Of a DNA stretch of 64,000 bases, positions 23,911 through 37,758 are shown one piece after another (position 1 is the first letter of the stretch; every line of letters starts with the position of its first letter). Under the pieces are notes generated by a model, which was not told where the DNA came from, made no database searches, and worked only from the letters and a program-made list of their open reading frames with translations. The DNA comes from Paragordius varius (taxonomy: Eukaryota; Nematomorpha). Location of the stretch: positions 12,152,001-12,216,000 of the forward strand of contig OZ176051.1 in the NCBI GenBank assembly GCA_964247055.1. The letters run 5' to 3'. A program made the position numbers and the translations under genes.

Positions 23911-24098
23911 TTTTTTTCCTTTTATTTGATCACAAGATATAAATTTATTATCAAATAAATTGTATGGTAATGTATTAAACTGCCAACATAATGGATTGGC
24001 CATTGAAGACGTTTTCATATTTGTTTTTTGACAGAATAAAATAAAATAAACGCATAGATATAGCCAAATTTCATCACTGGTAAAATTTAAATGATTTA

Positions 24099-27000
24099 AT
24101 GGTAAAACAAATTTTTTGTACTTATCAAATGTTTAAAAACATTAAAAAAACGTTCCTAACCATATCTATTGAGCCATGTTTCCTAATTTTTACCATAGCA
24201 TTGCTAATTTATTATCCTGCATTCAGTGCATTAGTCTATCACAAAGCTGAAAAATATATACTGTGTATGAATAATCATATTTACTACACTATTATTACCC
24301 TCTTTAAACCTTTAATTACCAATGATAGTACCGGCCAACTAGAAAATGTCAGTCACTTTGACAATTCATCCATTGAATCAAAAAGTATTAAGTTTGTCTC
24401 AAATGATAATGCCGATACAATCTCTAACATAGATGTTCAACGGTTAGCAGCTAAATATACATTTTATGCCACACTGTCTCAAAAAGTACCAGCAATAATT
24501 CTGGCGTATCCGATCGGGACATGGTCAGATACGTATTTTAGCAAATCACCTTAAGTATTTATTCTAACCATTGTAGGGGGAATTCTAAGTTCCATCTACA
24601 ATGCATACCTAGCATACAATCCAAATATGTCTATTTATACATTTGTCGGACCACTCATATTTGGGGCCATACATATGCTTTGTTGTTTTAGCTATCTATC
24701 TCACCTCCATCAAAAGAATGAACGAACCGTGAGATTTGCCATTTTCGAGACGTGTGGTTTGCTTGAGATTTTGATTGGATCTGGTTTGGGTAGTATATTG
24801 CTAACGTACCTAACGCTACCCTATATATTCATATGTATTGGTGTAACTTACGCATTTGCTTTGGGCTGCCTCATGTTACATTTTGGTATTTATCGATGCA
24901 TGAAATTGAGTCAGGTCGAAAATGTTAATACAGAAATTCAATCAATAGAACTCGCTGCACGCCCCGATAATTTTACTAAGGGTCTTATGAAATATTTGTT
25001 ACATGTTATAATGACTCCAGTGATCATAGTTTTATCTTGGCTCAGTAATGCTAAAGTTATAAATAAAATTGCCAATTATTTTGATAAAAACAGTGATACA
25101 AAAAGGCATAAGGCATACCAATTTGTGATTTGTGATATTTAACCAAAAGTATAATAACCTCCACAACATCAGGTACTATTTCGAAAAAAAAGTATCATCG
25201 CAAAACATTTATTGAAAAGTTAGCAGTTTTTAGTTTCTGATGGAATTTATATTCTTTCAGGAATGAATAGTTAATTATATTTAGTGAATCTATAATAATA
25301 AAAGTTTATTAAGGATAAATACGCTCAAATATATTCAAACATTATCAATAAGTCACCATGAAATAGGGGGGAAGAGGGCGATTTATTAAATAATTTGATA
25401 GAATATATACATATTGTATATAATCAGGCTCATCATCGTGCTTTTGGTTTCTTGACTTACAAGTATTTTTAAAAAATTATTTTTTCTTTGGTAAATAGAT
25501 ACGAAAAATCGCATTGTGCATACAATATACTTAAAAATTTTATTGCTTCTTTCTTGATAATTTCTTAACATATATATGCACTGTAGGAATTACACCTTAA
25601 TATTAAGTTTTAATTTTGTATGCAAGCCTCAATTTCGATTTTTGGACCCCTTTAAAATGATATAGTTTCCTGATAATAACAGAAAGAGATTGCACTTGAC
25701 ACTTCATGACCTTTTCATTTTTTTCCGTGAGACATGGTAGTTTTATATCCCAACTGTTTTGAAAGTTATTTAAGGTAAAATTTAATTATTAAACTTTGTT
25801 CTCCTGTATTAGATAAAAAAACTTATATGTTTACAGTTTGTGACTTATATTGTCTAAAATTGGGATAGCTCCAACAGCTAATTTTAAAATATTATAAACA
25901 AGTTTTTATTGATAAAATGTAAACTGCAAGCTAACTAAGATTATTTACATTTTCCAGCCATAATATACATTATAAATAAAAAATTTAAAGAAAATAAATG
26001 GCGGCAAAATATGAGGTGAGGTTTCAGCAATAAATTTTTTTTTATATGCGTCTATAAAGCACATTTTTCAATTCGGCCTAATACGTTAAATACTTCTTAA
26101 AATTTTTTTAAATTACTCTGATATAAAACTACTCAAAAGGTCATAAAGTGTTAAGATATACATCTATGCTATATAAAAAAATTTATTTCAAAAAATGGAT
26201 ACTATGCTTAAAAAATTAATGGTAAAATTGTTAAAGGTAGGTAACGATAATGGAAGCGTGATGTAAACGGTATAAAAAAATTTAATATATATTATAAAAC
26301 CATTTTTCTATATAGTTCGCTGTAATTATTTATCAACAAAGATTTTTGATATAATAAACAGTTATTTTGCAAAAACACAATTTACACATAATTTTTTGAT
26401 GTCTATCGTTTAATCTAAAATCTGACAGGTTAATATTATCGAACATGTGGGGAGTTTTTACAATAAGGTCTTTTTATATAAAGATAAATTAACATAGTGT
26501 GCATTTTTCCTAAAAAACTTATAATGGCTTATTCCTGCAATATTATAAAATCTTATCGCGCAATCTCGGCATTTTTTAGCCTATTCTAATATTGGAAGCT
26601 TCAAAGCACAAATCTAAAAATTTCACTACCAATACCTTATTTTTAATATTTATATAATAATAACAGTTTTTTACAATGAAGTAGCTTCTTAAACTAATTT
26701 GATGGATTAATATTTATATTATGATACATATAAATTATAGGCGAATTCGATACCCTATATTTATATGCTGTTCGTCTTGATTGGACTGCAAAAGATTATG
26801 CCAATCTATTATTGGTGTGGAAAATCTGTGGCGCTTTAAATTTGGTTCCAATTTTCTCTATCCTCAAGAAAACACGCAATATGTCAGATTATGGGCTGGC
26901 CATCGTGGGTATTGTTTCCAAAGCGTTTGATATTTTTTTGATTGGTATCAGCCCTACAGGACCATTCCTATATGTAGGTTACGTTTTTTGCTTACACTCT

Positions 27001-28409
27001 AAACCGGTTTAATTTATTTGTATCTTCGATGGATAGGCTAGATATAATCGATTGTCAATCTTTAACAAAAGTATGTGATAGTGAGAAGCCTAATTTGACT
27101 TAAATCATGATGTTCGACAAAATTAAATAAAATATTTCAATATATGTAATCCAATTCAGTTGAATTAATGACGACAGCATCCAATTTATAAATTGTTTAT
27201 ATTAAATTAAGGCATGGAAAATATATTTAAACCCGATTTTTTCTAAACGCATATAAACTTATTTATATATGAAATCAGTTTTAAAATGGTTTTTAGAAAC
27301 GTTACAAATTATAACCAGGATATTTATAAATGGCGCCTTGAAAATAATATTTCTATAAAAATGGTTCCAACTCACCGATTGCTTTTATCTATGTATTAGT
27401 ATACTAAGCTTTTATTTAACTATAGAGAAATTAAATAATATATGGTTAATTCGTGATTAATGATATATAAATACTTACCGAAAAAGATAATTTATCAAAA
27501 GGATTATGTGGTGACTTACAGTAGCTAAGGTTAAAATGTTTGTTTGTTAATAAATAATTTTCTATATGTATGAGTGAATATACATTGCTAGTTTATGATA
27601 AAATATTCCCATATAGCACTTGCAAGAAAGAGTAATATGATGGCTTGATTGGTACAAATGAAAAAATATTTTTTTCGCATAATTATAAATGAAAAACTAG
27701 CCTTTTTATGGCTAAATAGCAATTATCATATTATGTGGAAGAAAATATATTCTTATAAATATTACTGAATTTGAAAAAAGTTATCCGTTCAAAGGCTTTA
27801 AATAATACTATTGAGCACAGGTTAGTTTTGATTTAAGAATATGGCATAGTAGCTAGGGACTGCGAAATTTTTCATAATCCTGTGTGTGTTAAAACCTCAA
27901 CTCCTAATATACAATTTTTATCCTTTCTCCCCAATACTAAAAGGAAAAAAGGCCTAACTGTATATTTCCATTAGATTATTTAAATGCTAGTTACAAACAT
28001 ATACATATAAATTTTGATTTCCTAATATGTTAATAATGCAGCTGCGATTGTAAGTATGTTTGATTGCTATCCTTCAACCACTCTAAGATCAATGATGGCA
28101 CACAATATCTTGAACGAAGACTTAGGTCAAGCATAAACTTATTTATTCTCTAGGGCCTTTATTTTTTTGTATGGTAAATGATATAACTGTTTTTATTTTG
28201 ATATTAAAAGTATTTTTCTATAATATGCAGGTAAATTATTCGCATTATTGGCTACTTTAGAGGGGATAGCAGCTATTTTGGGTTCACTGTTTTTTACTAA
28301 ACTTTATGCTATATCTTTAACGATAACACTTACCAACTATGTGCTTCAATATGTTAGTATCGGTTTAGTATATTACGTTGCGACTTTATTGTTGATTGGC
28401 GGTGTTTAA
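24099..28409 (+). CDS. SLC46-family major facilitator, one in-frame stop
   Basis: SLC46 proteins are 12-helix MFS carriers for folate-like or other organic solutes, using protons. Exons: 24099-25131, 26741-26977, 28042-28125 and 28231-28409; all junctions keep phase, about 510 codons. Landmarks: TM1 and a glycosylated-looking loop, the family motif GTWSD after TM2, helices through residue about 345, then CEFDTLYLYAVRLDW, the DCYPSTTLRSM segment and DLGKLFALLATLEG leading to TM11-12, with TAA at 28407. A TAA at 24552-24554 (codon 152), where the family has a Leu or Val, interrupts exon 1 in frame. No GT-AG mini-intron removes it. The usual GRRP that follows WSD is degenerate (TYFSKSP). It may be a recent pseudogene, a null allele, readthrough or an error. 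Confidence 0.8.
25698..26153. mobile_element. MITE family B, copy 2 (in SLC46 intron 1)
   Basis: Left end ACACTTCATGACCTTTTC and right end AAAAGGTCATAAAGTGTTAA are inverted copies. The interior has the shared TAAATGGCGGCAAAA block. It sits in the 1.6-kb first intron of the transporter. Confidence 0.75.
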
Positions 28410-30559
28410 CCATTATTAAGGTAAATTAATTTTTAACTTACATTATTATGAAGATGCTTTACTTATAAAATTGGTTGAAATAATACACGGAATTTATCCA
28501 CTTAAAATATAAAAACGTAATTAAATTTACCATATACAATATTAATATACATTTAAGTAACCAATAAATATTTCATAATTTTTTGTTTAATATACGACCC
28601 AAAAATTTTATGGTTTTTAATTATGACTCTAGGCATATTTCAATGTCTTATATATTGCACTGCGTCCGAAACCGGCGGTATATAAATTATCCTAATGAAT
28701 AAATATTAAAGGAGTATGTATCAGAATTATCATGATGCTTTTGGTTTTTGGCCCTTAGGAATGTTTAAAGAAACTTATCTTAACTTTTGTAGTAACTGTA
28801 CCGTATCAATGGCAAAATTTGCGTACTTATTTTTTATAAAATTGGTTAAAGCTGATAGCTTCATTCTAAAAATATCACTATAATATGTATCATAAACTAC
28901 ATATAAAAAGTAAAATATAATATTTAAAAATAATTTTTTTTGGATGTGGGCCCCGAAAGTCCCAAATTTTTTCTGTCTTCTAGGATGGGCCAGTCAAATA
29001 AACGTAAAAATACCGATATTACGTAATAAGGTTAAATATTGGCTAAATTTCGTCATATAAAAATTTCAAAAAATGGATACTTTTTTCACTAATTTATTTT
29101 TTAGCAAAATTTTTCATATTATTTCGAGGTCTTAACGGTATAAAAATGTTTTTAGTTTAGAGAAACACTTTATCTAAACAATTCGATGCTGTTTCATCGC
29201 ATTTTAATTCAAGGTTTGATTGCTTTCAAATTTCGTTGTGCTTTTACCAATAATTTATCAAGACGAAGGAAAATTTTAATCGAGGTAGGTGATTATGTTA
29301 AGCATCATCATATATGAAAAAAGTGTTTTTATAATATCTAAAAACGTTTTTATACCGGGAATAATGCTTCAAAATAGTAGAAAAATTTTGCTGATTTTTT
29401 GAAATAGGTATGCCATCTCTAGTTGATATCAAAAATTAATATATATGAAAATTTTTTATTCTGCAATCTCGGCATTTTTGCGTTGGTTCTAAAGAGCTAG
29501 CCCATTTTAAATCGGCGAAAAAATGTGAAACTTTTAAAACCTTTATTAAAATTTTATAATATTTGATTTTTATTGATATATTTGGAAGGAAGAGCTTTCA
29601 CCAAAAATGTTTCATTTAACAAAATACGTGTAAATTTGCCATTTTATGATATGGAGCACTTACCACAGTGTAAATAACTTTCTTAAATCACTCGTAAGAG
29701 TCAAAACCAAAAGCATCTTAGTATTTCGATACAGTTTTCTATCAAAATATACATATTTCATCAGGATAGTTTTTGGTGGAACCTGTTATGTACCAGTTAA
29801 ATTTGTATCGAAGGTATCAATGGTACGGCTATTTCAAAATATCTGACTTTGAACAATATGGATATCTGGATAATTAGGGTTATATGCTAATATAAATTTT
29901 TTATAAACATTCAAATATGAAAAAATAGTTTGTTACAAAAATAGGTTTGTACAGCTATTACTGTTTCCAATTAAATTTTATACTAATAGTTATGCACAAA
30001 AATGGAAAACAATTGATCTTTAGCTTTGGCATTTATGATTACAATATTAATGATAAATGCTCAACCTTGAAATATACCTCATTGCGAAAATCACATATTT
30101 ACAAACTGATTATAATTATACATCTCATTGATTTTTATGTAAATCACATATTTTATGCTAGCTATTGTCTTTTACGTGTACTGGGAGCCGCAAATGTTTG
30201 GCACAGTGCATTATGTATTTATAAAATATTTAACAATTTCTGATTATTACTCATGTAAATATACATTTAACTAATTTTACCTGGGTAATATTTAATCGCA
30301 ATTCATAAAATGTACTTATTAGTTCAAATATACAATGCTTTTTGTGATCCGTTATCTTGTTTGGGAGAATATAAATCACATTTAAAGGGTTCATTTATCT
30401 GAACTTGGGTAAATAACCTGAAAACATAAAATTGGAAATGAAACGATTTTTTTAAGGGATTATTGCTCTAATATCTGCAAATTTGCCGGCCGCATACTTA
30501 AATTTAATGGTTCAAACATTTTCTAAATAAATAGGTCAAAAACTTGTAATGATGTATAC
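28410..30559. repeat. Intergenic region with repeat family C
   Basis: A pair of inverted segments (about 28,716-28,830 and 29,630-29,745) shares ATCATGATGCTTTTGGTTTT / AAAACCAAAAGCATCTTAG and GGCAAAATTTGCG / GTAAATTTGCC. This defines a roughly 1-kb inverted-repeat element, family C. Pieces of the same family occur at 21.5, 25.4 and 58.6 kb. An ORF at 29,947-30,243 has no recognisable product. Confidence 0.5.
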
Positions 30560-32210
30560 CTGGGCTTCTTAAACTATAAGTCGCGACCCCATTTGGGGTC
30601 GCCTAGCAAAATTATGGGGTCGAGAGTGATAAAAATACTAACAAAAAATGTTTTTAACTTGTAAAATTATTATTATAATAAAATAACAATCAACATAATT
30701 ATATTACAAATTCTTCTTGTTCGGAAGGATTGTTTATATTAGCATTTTTATTCCGAACATTATAATCTACATATTTATAAAAATGAAAAATGCTGGCTTT
30801 GTGATCTGTTTCCGGAAAACTGGTACACCCATTCAGATCCAAATGTCAAAAAATATAATCATTAATGAATGCCCCGCCAATTAATTCGCCCTTTTTTGAG
30901 GCTTCCAGTTCGGGCCCATCCCGTGTAAAAAGGGTTTTTTTGAAAACAGAAGTCCAGAAAAATCATGTCTTTGAGACAACTCCAGAAACGTGTTCTACCT
31001 TTCGATTTCAAATATGATTATTTTTACTTTTTTTCGATTGCGCTGAACCTAGTCGGCTTACTTTTTTAATTTAGGCTCTCTTTTTCGTTCTCCCCGTAAG
31101 CCATTTTTTTCAAAAATTTAAATGATTTTTTGCCCAGGGTGTGAGACCGTTAAAATTCATTGAGGATTTAAGTTTTTCTCTGTTAAAGGGCAAAAATTGC
31201 GTTTTTTTAATATGGCTGCTGGGTAAATAGATCGCTAAAACTGTGCAACTATATTGAAATTGCGTTGTTTTAAAGCTAATTTACAGAAATTTAATAAAGC
31301 CATATGAGCTCATTAAAAGCTCGAAATATTACGGCCTTTATGCACCCCATCATATAACGATTATTTAGTGTTGAGGTATTTTTCCGAGTAACCCATGAGA
31401 CGTGGTATCAAAGATGATTACAAATATTTGCCCTATAAAGGCAAAGAATTTATATCAGCGCTTTTTCCATATAGGTCTTAAGATGCGGTCTTCCGGTTCA
31501 AAACTGAGACGCCATACAAAATAGGCGTAGTTTTGGAGCTAATATTCAAAAATTAAAAAGCCATACGAGTTTAGTTAAAACATTTCTGGGGAATTTGTAA
31601 AATATCATTCTTTCCTTTAAAAAGGGACCACAAATGATTTACTTTTTATATCCGTAGATCCGAGCTGTATGAACATAAATTCAAATTAACACTCTTAACC
31701 ATGATTTAAAACGAAAATTTTAAAATAAATCCAATGATAGTTGAATATTAACTTTAATAAGGGACAGTTTAAATATGGTTAATTTTGAGTAATAAGGGAC
31801 AGTTTAAATATGGTTAATTTCGAGTAAAATATTTGGTCTTATGCAAAAACCCGTAAAAGAATAATTAAAAAAATTCCTTTTATTATGTTTATTATTTTTT
31901 TCCATTAACTCTATTTCTTGCAAATTATTAAAAATATTTTCAGTGAGACTACGCCACACCGAAGCGTGACAGGGCCTGTTAGTATCTTGTATAAATTTAC
32001 TATGAATCAGAAATGTTATAGAAATTTATAAAAAATGTAGATTTATTTTTGTCAATCTCTCGAAACCGAAATAATCCTGATAAAAATTAACAACAAAATT
32101 CTAAGTGTTATTTCGAAGAAACAATTATTTTTATTTTATATTTGTTGGGGTCCTTAAGAAACTCGCAATCATAAATGGGGTCGGGAACTACAAAAGTTTA
32201 AAAAGCCCTG
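30560..32210. mobile_element. Non-autonomous hAT element with 8-bp target duplication
   Basis: Bounded by direct copies of ATGTATAC (30,552-30,559 and 32,211-32,218). The left end CTGGGCTTCTTAAACTATAA is inverted at the right end AAAGTTTAAAAAGCCCTG. GACCCCATTTGGGGTC and GGGTCGGGAACTAC lie next to the ends. Eight-bp duplications and these CAGGGCTTCTTAAAC-type ends are typical of hAT. I see no transposase frame. A 36-bp direct duplication (AAGGGACAGTTTAAATATGG) lies at about 31,758-31,830. The intact duplication suggests it is fairly young. Confidence 0.85.
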
Positions 32211-32624
32211 ATGTATACGAATTAAAAAATTAAAGATTTTTGTTGCTAAGGAATAGGATGGTTGCCCTTGCGTAAATCCTATTTGACAGCTCTTAAATAT
32301 AAACCTTTTAAAAGATTTGTATGTACCGCAATATTGATTCCGGTAATAATAAAATGCATAAGCTCCCCACACTTTTGTTAACTATAATTGATTCATAATT
32401 ATATTTCACCGGGTTTTGTTCGTTACGCTGTTGTTTCATTGAAAAAACAACTCCAAAAAGTGGTATATGATCATATTTATGACCTCCAAGAGATATGAAA
32501 AATTCTTGACTTATTTTAAGTGATATTCTTTTCCTGAAAACAATCAAAAAATATTCATACTAATTCCTCCAAATGAAAACCCTTATTAATTGCAATAATG
32601 CACATACCTTTTTATTAAATAGTA

Positions 32625-32937
32625 CAGGGGTGTTCAACACAAATGGCTGCGCTTGCCGCGTTCGATTATATGGGAGTCAATAGATATTTCTGGCTATCAT
32701 ACACAAGACTGTAAAGAAATTACAATAAAAGTACTAATTATTTAAAGTTTTTTTGCTCTCATTGTCAAAACTTGAAAAGCCGCGTATTGATAAAATTTGC
32801 TTAAAAAATAATATGCGTAGATTTTGTGAAAAGCATTTTTTAAAAATATTAAATTTGTATTAGGTGTTTATTAATTCCTCGTGGGTCGCAAAATTATATG
32901 AAAGGGCCGCATGCGGCCTGTGTCTTAAACACCCCTG
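32625..32937. mobile_element. hAT-like MITE, CAGGGGTGTTCAACACA ends
   Basis: About 313 bp with 17-bp inverted ends (CAGGGGTGTTCAACACA; right end TGTCTTAAACACCCCTG). Interior GGGCCGCATGCGGCC. Related to sequence in the loop of the foldback element at 20.7-21.0 kb. No target duplication is obvious. Confidence 0.7.
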
Positions 32938-32996
32938 ATCTGATTTAATTTAGTATTAAATGGGAAAACTATTTACTATAAGTATAAAAAAATATA

Positions 32997-35900
32997 TCAT
33001 TTATTACAATTATGTATGATATCTTTTGTACACTTTATTAATTTCATCATAGTGTCGTACAAAACGTATATATGGTTGTTTTTGTAGAGTTTGTGTCGAT
33101 TTTTGCATATTTTATCGTCACTAATGGCATGTTTAGTGTTGGAATACCCAAACAATACATTGTCAAATAAATCAGCTGATTTAAGCTTTCGTGCAAGATA
33201 AGGCAGTGTGTACAATGTGACACAGTCTAATATCTTACACATTGATTTATATAACGAAGTAAAAATTTGTAATTTAACATCACGGTATTCGGGTTCTTTC
33301 GTATCGTCGTTCATCGATGAATATACAAGGCGTAAAATTATACCATGCAGATAAATTGTCAGGTAAAATCTATAAGAACATATATGGATATATATATGTA
33401 TATGAAATATTTTCATATTCATTTTTTGTAAAAAATTACGAGTTAGTGTAAGACAGTATGGTTAATGTATCGTTTTGAGTAAAATATTTGTCCTTATCAA
33501 GGGTTGGTCCATATTTATTAGAGTTGTACGATATACCATAAATTGATAAACATTTTTGCAGATGGTTAAGCAACGTTTCCAATAACACTAAAAGCAATAA
33601 AGTTTGATAATTTCATATATTCTTAAAAAGTGTTTCTTTCTATTATAATTTTTAAAATAAAAAATAATAATTATACCAGGATCCATCGTTTTTTCACACA
33701 TTAATTCCATTTTGCATTGCTGGTATAAGGTATAGAAACTTATGATATGATAACACGTATCTAATGGACTAATACGAACTAATTTTGCAAATTGTTCATT
33801 TTTCCTATTTTCTAAACCCGAAATTTTTAAAGCATCATTTTCATTGTTAAGCATATCATTTGAGGATGAAAATTTAAGAGAGTTGGCCTGATTTAATAAT
33901 CCCATAAAGCTATTATTATTAAACAAGTTTGAGTTGAATGATTTGTTAGTAATGGGTTGATTTACTAACTTGAAAGAACTTTCGATTTCTTCGGTTACAC
34001 CTTTAGCTTCTGAGCAACATACCAAAAAAGGCGTACAATCAGGCTCAGTTTTCTGACCCTAAGAAAGCATGATAATATAAATTGATAAATTAACGTTAAA
34101 TTTTCAACAAAAATGTAAATATTTATAATGTTAATCGACATACAGGAGCATAAAGTGTGGCGTAAGGATCAAGACCCAAAACGTTATTGTATTCCAAGAA
34201 AGCGAGACTCAATAAATCACTCGTTTCGCCTCCCGATGTATACAAATTTGAGCGTGATTGTTGAGTTTGTGATTGTCTTAACATGGTTAAACCTATGCTT
34301 TGGACCCAATTTAATTTATAGTAATCATAAATGTTTATGGGATTATTTTTTTCATCTTCCTCAATAGTTTGATGGCTGTCCTGGTGCGACAAATATTGTA
34401 GAAAAGATGTTTCAGGATCCAAAATATCCAGCAAATCACGATACTGACCCTTAAACTTTTTCCTGTGTGCGTTAAGATTATTTTTTCTAAAGCTTAAGTT
34501 TATCTCATTATCGGACATATTGTTTGCCATGATATTCGTTTTCGATGAGTATTCATTCTCTAACGAGGAATCATTAGATGATGATAAAATTACATTCGGT
34601 GCAAATTGCGTTTGACATAATAACAGGGCATTGCTTATAAATATTATATATGTAAAATTAATTACCAATAAAATTAACAAATATAAATTTCTTAAAAAAC
34701 ACAATTATCAAAAGCCTCTCATAATTCATAATTATTTATTAAAAAATCCTATATTACCGATAATTCCCTTCATTGCACAATGAATCACAAGCAGAGGCCA
34801 AGTTATAATCGGTAAAAAAGGATGTGGCAATTTTTTGGGGAAAATGCTTGTCATTCACCTTTTTAATAATTCTGTTTTGTCTTGATTGAGCATCATTTGT
34901 GCTATTGTATTGAGTTATCCAATGTAAAAACTTTAGAATGTGATTTTCATTTCGTAACGTAAATTCTACCGCATAAAAGCATATAAAATGGCTAATTACA
35001 ACTGATTAGAGAGAAATTAATATAAAAATTACCTTAAACATTATTTACATATAATTTATATTTTAACAGGACAAAAGAAGTTTTAATATTTTCTAAAAAA
35101 TTTCTGGTCTTTGACTTTTCACATATAAATTACATATTAAAATTGTGTGAAAATACGTGCACTATATACAATAATCGCACAAAATTATGGTTTATTATAA
35201 AAAAAATTTAAATTTGAGTTGTGCTTTTATATATACTTTTTACTCCACAAATTAAAAAAATAAAAAAAAAGTAAAACCATCAGTGGATGTATTGTTTTTT
35301 ACATTTTCCAAACTTTCCGTTTCATCCATACAATTAAATATGGTAGGTGAATTTTCATTATAAGATTTTTTCTCCGAGCGTTCAGAAAATAAAATTTTAC
35401 ACAGGGACCATATACGCATAAATGGCCTCGTTATATTATTATTATCGCACAAAAAGTTATCAAACATGAAAGCCATTTCAAAGCTCAATGCTAAGAATTT
35501 TTCAGTCTTTCCTTCATACAAGCAAATTAATAGTTGTTCATGAAGATTATTTTTTGTGAGCTGGTGTGTTATGACATCCAGATTTTGATTTTTAGTTATA
35601 TTTTGGTGACTTATTTCATACATCCATAATTGATTCGGTTTATTGGAAGTGGGAAATAGATTTCCACCCGGAAAAAATGATGTTTCAAATCGTGACGTTA
35701 AACACAGTTTAATACCGACTGTGGATTGACTTGCAGTGGTAAATATCCAAGCAGGCCTTGAACATTTTGGAAAAAATGGATTAAAGCGCTTTAACTTTGT
35801 TTTAGGGGATAATGTAACGCCGTGTACTAAAAAATCCTTATTTTTAGGCCCTTGGAAACAATAAATATCCTTAAGGGTAGCCAATGGTAAAACATAGTTA

Positions 35901-37758
35901 ATCGCATTAGATGAGGGTAAAATTATTTTTGGGCCTCCCTGTTTCACTGATGACCCGATCGTTGTTCCATTCAAATCTATGTGTGTATTAAAGTGCAAAA
36001 TGTAAGAAAAACATATATTTATATGGTAAAAATATTTTAAGTCGAAACTAAATATTATCTGTTAAATTAAAACAAATAATTATTTTAATTTTAAAAAAAT
36101 TCGCTTTAAAACCAAATTTAGACCCCTGTACCGTTTTAAAAAAGGTTTAAAATATTTTTCCGGATTTGGTAAGATAGTAAAGTTAACACCTAGTGCTATA
36201 AAAATAGGCAACAAAAGAGATTATTAACTCCTGACAAAAAGAGCTCATTAAATTTCTATTTTATTGTTTATACATTTAATAAATAATATTATAGTCATAA
36301 CCATAAAAAACATCATTAATTTTATAAAAAATAAATCAAAATAATCTAACCGTTTCATAATTTAGTTTAGTACTTCACCTTTTTACTTTTTAGGGTAATT
36401 TTATATCCCAGAGCTTATTGTAAATAAACTTCTGTTTTAAAAATTATTTTAATTAAAATTTTTCAAACATTGTTCTCATTCATTAGATTAAAATCTAATA
36501 TTTATTACAGTTTTGGGACTTCTACTGAAATTGAGACAGCTTCAAAAAACGATTGAAACAAACAGCTGTTATAAAATCAAAATACACATTTTGAAAGAAT
36601 TTAGCCTAAAAGCTTCAATTAATTATTTACATTTTCCAACCACAATATACATTTATTTGCCTGTTGCAGTAGCGATTTATAGATAAAAATTGCGTCAAAA
36701 AAATTTTAGATGAGGATTTATTTATAATTTTATAAATTTTTTTGTATAATACGCCTAAAAGGCTAAAGAAAGATATTTTAGAATTCGGCTTGATACCTTA
36801 AATACTTATTGTAATTTTATAAATCGCTCTGTGTAAAACTATCCTTAAAGGTAAAGTTAAGTATAGACTGCAATTAATTTAATATTGAACAGTTAACAAA
36901 TAGATTTTAATATGAAGAATAAAATTACCATATATTTAATTTACCTTCAGAAACGCTAGTATCCATATCATTAACCAAATGTTCATTCTTCTGTGGTAAA
37001 TTTGGCCAATCGCTTTTTTCTTTTTCATACTTTAAGCCAAATGCATATGGATCATAAGGTTCAAAGAAAGATTTTTTTAAGAGTTGTGTAGTTTGATTGG
37101 TGCAAAAACTTTTACTAAAAAAATCCATAGTAGAATCCTTTTTGTAAATTAAAGATGTATTATCATTCATTTTAGGTGATACATTAAAATCTGTGTTTAA
37201 ATCATTTACGTTGGTTGTTTCAGCTATTTTTTCAGCTCGATGACTTTGTAAACTTTTTCTTGCCTAAAATAATTTTTCATATAGACTAAAAAACCTGTGG
37301 TGATTCTAAAGGCTTGAGTTGCGAATTAGTTTCCTCTTCATCATCACTATCCTCGTCAAGCCTATAACGGGAAAAATGAGGGACCTTAAAATCATATAAA
37401 CACATTACCAAAAATTGTGAACCTTGAATTTTTAAACCCTTGAAAGGTTTATACTTTTGGGAGTTGCCTTTCTTTAATATACAATTGACATGTTTATCGG
37501 TATTTATATTAATGAGAGCGCATGTATGAAAATAGGGGGATAGATTATCTGATACATTAATTTCTCGATCTCCAATAATGACTAATGTAAAAATTTAATT
37601 TAACCATATTTTTTCAAATTCAAAGGCGTATCGCATGAACCATTTCTTACATAATGAATTTGCCCATCTTTATTCGCTAATACAAACTTTGGCATGTTTA
37701 AAATTTGAACGATAGACGCATGGTATTTATATGAATGTATTATTATTATAAAATATGT
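32997..37758 (-). CDS. NUP98: NUP98-NUP96 C-terminal part: autoproteolytic domain plus Nup96
   Basis: Human NUP98-NUP96 is one polyprotein cut by its autoproteolytic domain; Nup96 is a scaffold of the Y-complex of the nuclear pore. Exons (minus): 37758 (or ATG 37695)-37605, 37581-37295, 37263-36945, 35976-35278, 34965-34758, 34633-34144, 34058-33677, 33587-33530 and 33369-32997 (TGA). All junctions keep phase, about 970 residues from the ATG. The autoproteolytic domain is clear (KDGQIHYVRNG...FKVPHFSRYRL followed by an acidic DEDSDDEEE), with the His-Phe-Ser cleavage triad kept (residues 99-101). Nup96 helices follow (ASACDSLCNEGNYR; SPLDTCYHIISFY; YLTIYLHGIILRLVYSS). No FG/GLFG repeats are found upstream; METTL6 starts there on the other strand. 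Two introns are 23 and 31 nt. Confidence 0.88.
36367..36862. mobile_element. MITE family B, copy 3 (in NUP96 intron)
   Basis: Degraded ends (TTTAGTACTTCACCTTTTTAC; AAAGGTAAAGTTAAGTAT) and the shared interior (CAAAAAACGATTGAAAC, TACGCCTAAAAGGC). It forms half of the 968-nt intron 35977-36944. Confidence 0.65.
37264..37294 (-). other. Ultrashort intron, 31 nt (NUP96)
   Basis: GTTTTT...ATTTTAG on the minus strand. Unspliced, the frame meets TAG after two codons. Splicing joins LESPQ to ARKSLQ in phase. Confidence 0.75.
37582..37604 (-). other. Ultrashort intron, 23 nt (NUP96)
   Basis: GTTAAA...CATTAG. Splicing joins NLKKY to VIIGDREI across the autoproteolytic domain in phase, matching the human NLDDIVHIRRKEV region. 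Confidence 0.85.

Larger units (their letters stand above)
22326..24098. other. Intergenic region with repeats
   Basis: Holds an unplaced transposon-like stretch at about 22,660-23,170 (GGCGGCGCG and GGGGCCC words unlike the host), a TA run at 23,257-23,276, the 21-bp minisatellite and a long TA run at 23,862-23,907. No convincing gene. Confidence 0.5.

Noticed and set aside
29947-30243. 98-codon ORF
   Set aside because: Ile/Tyr-rich as expected from AT-rich DNA, with no family match; composition is only marginally coding-like.
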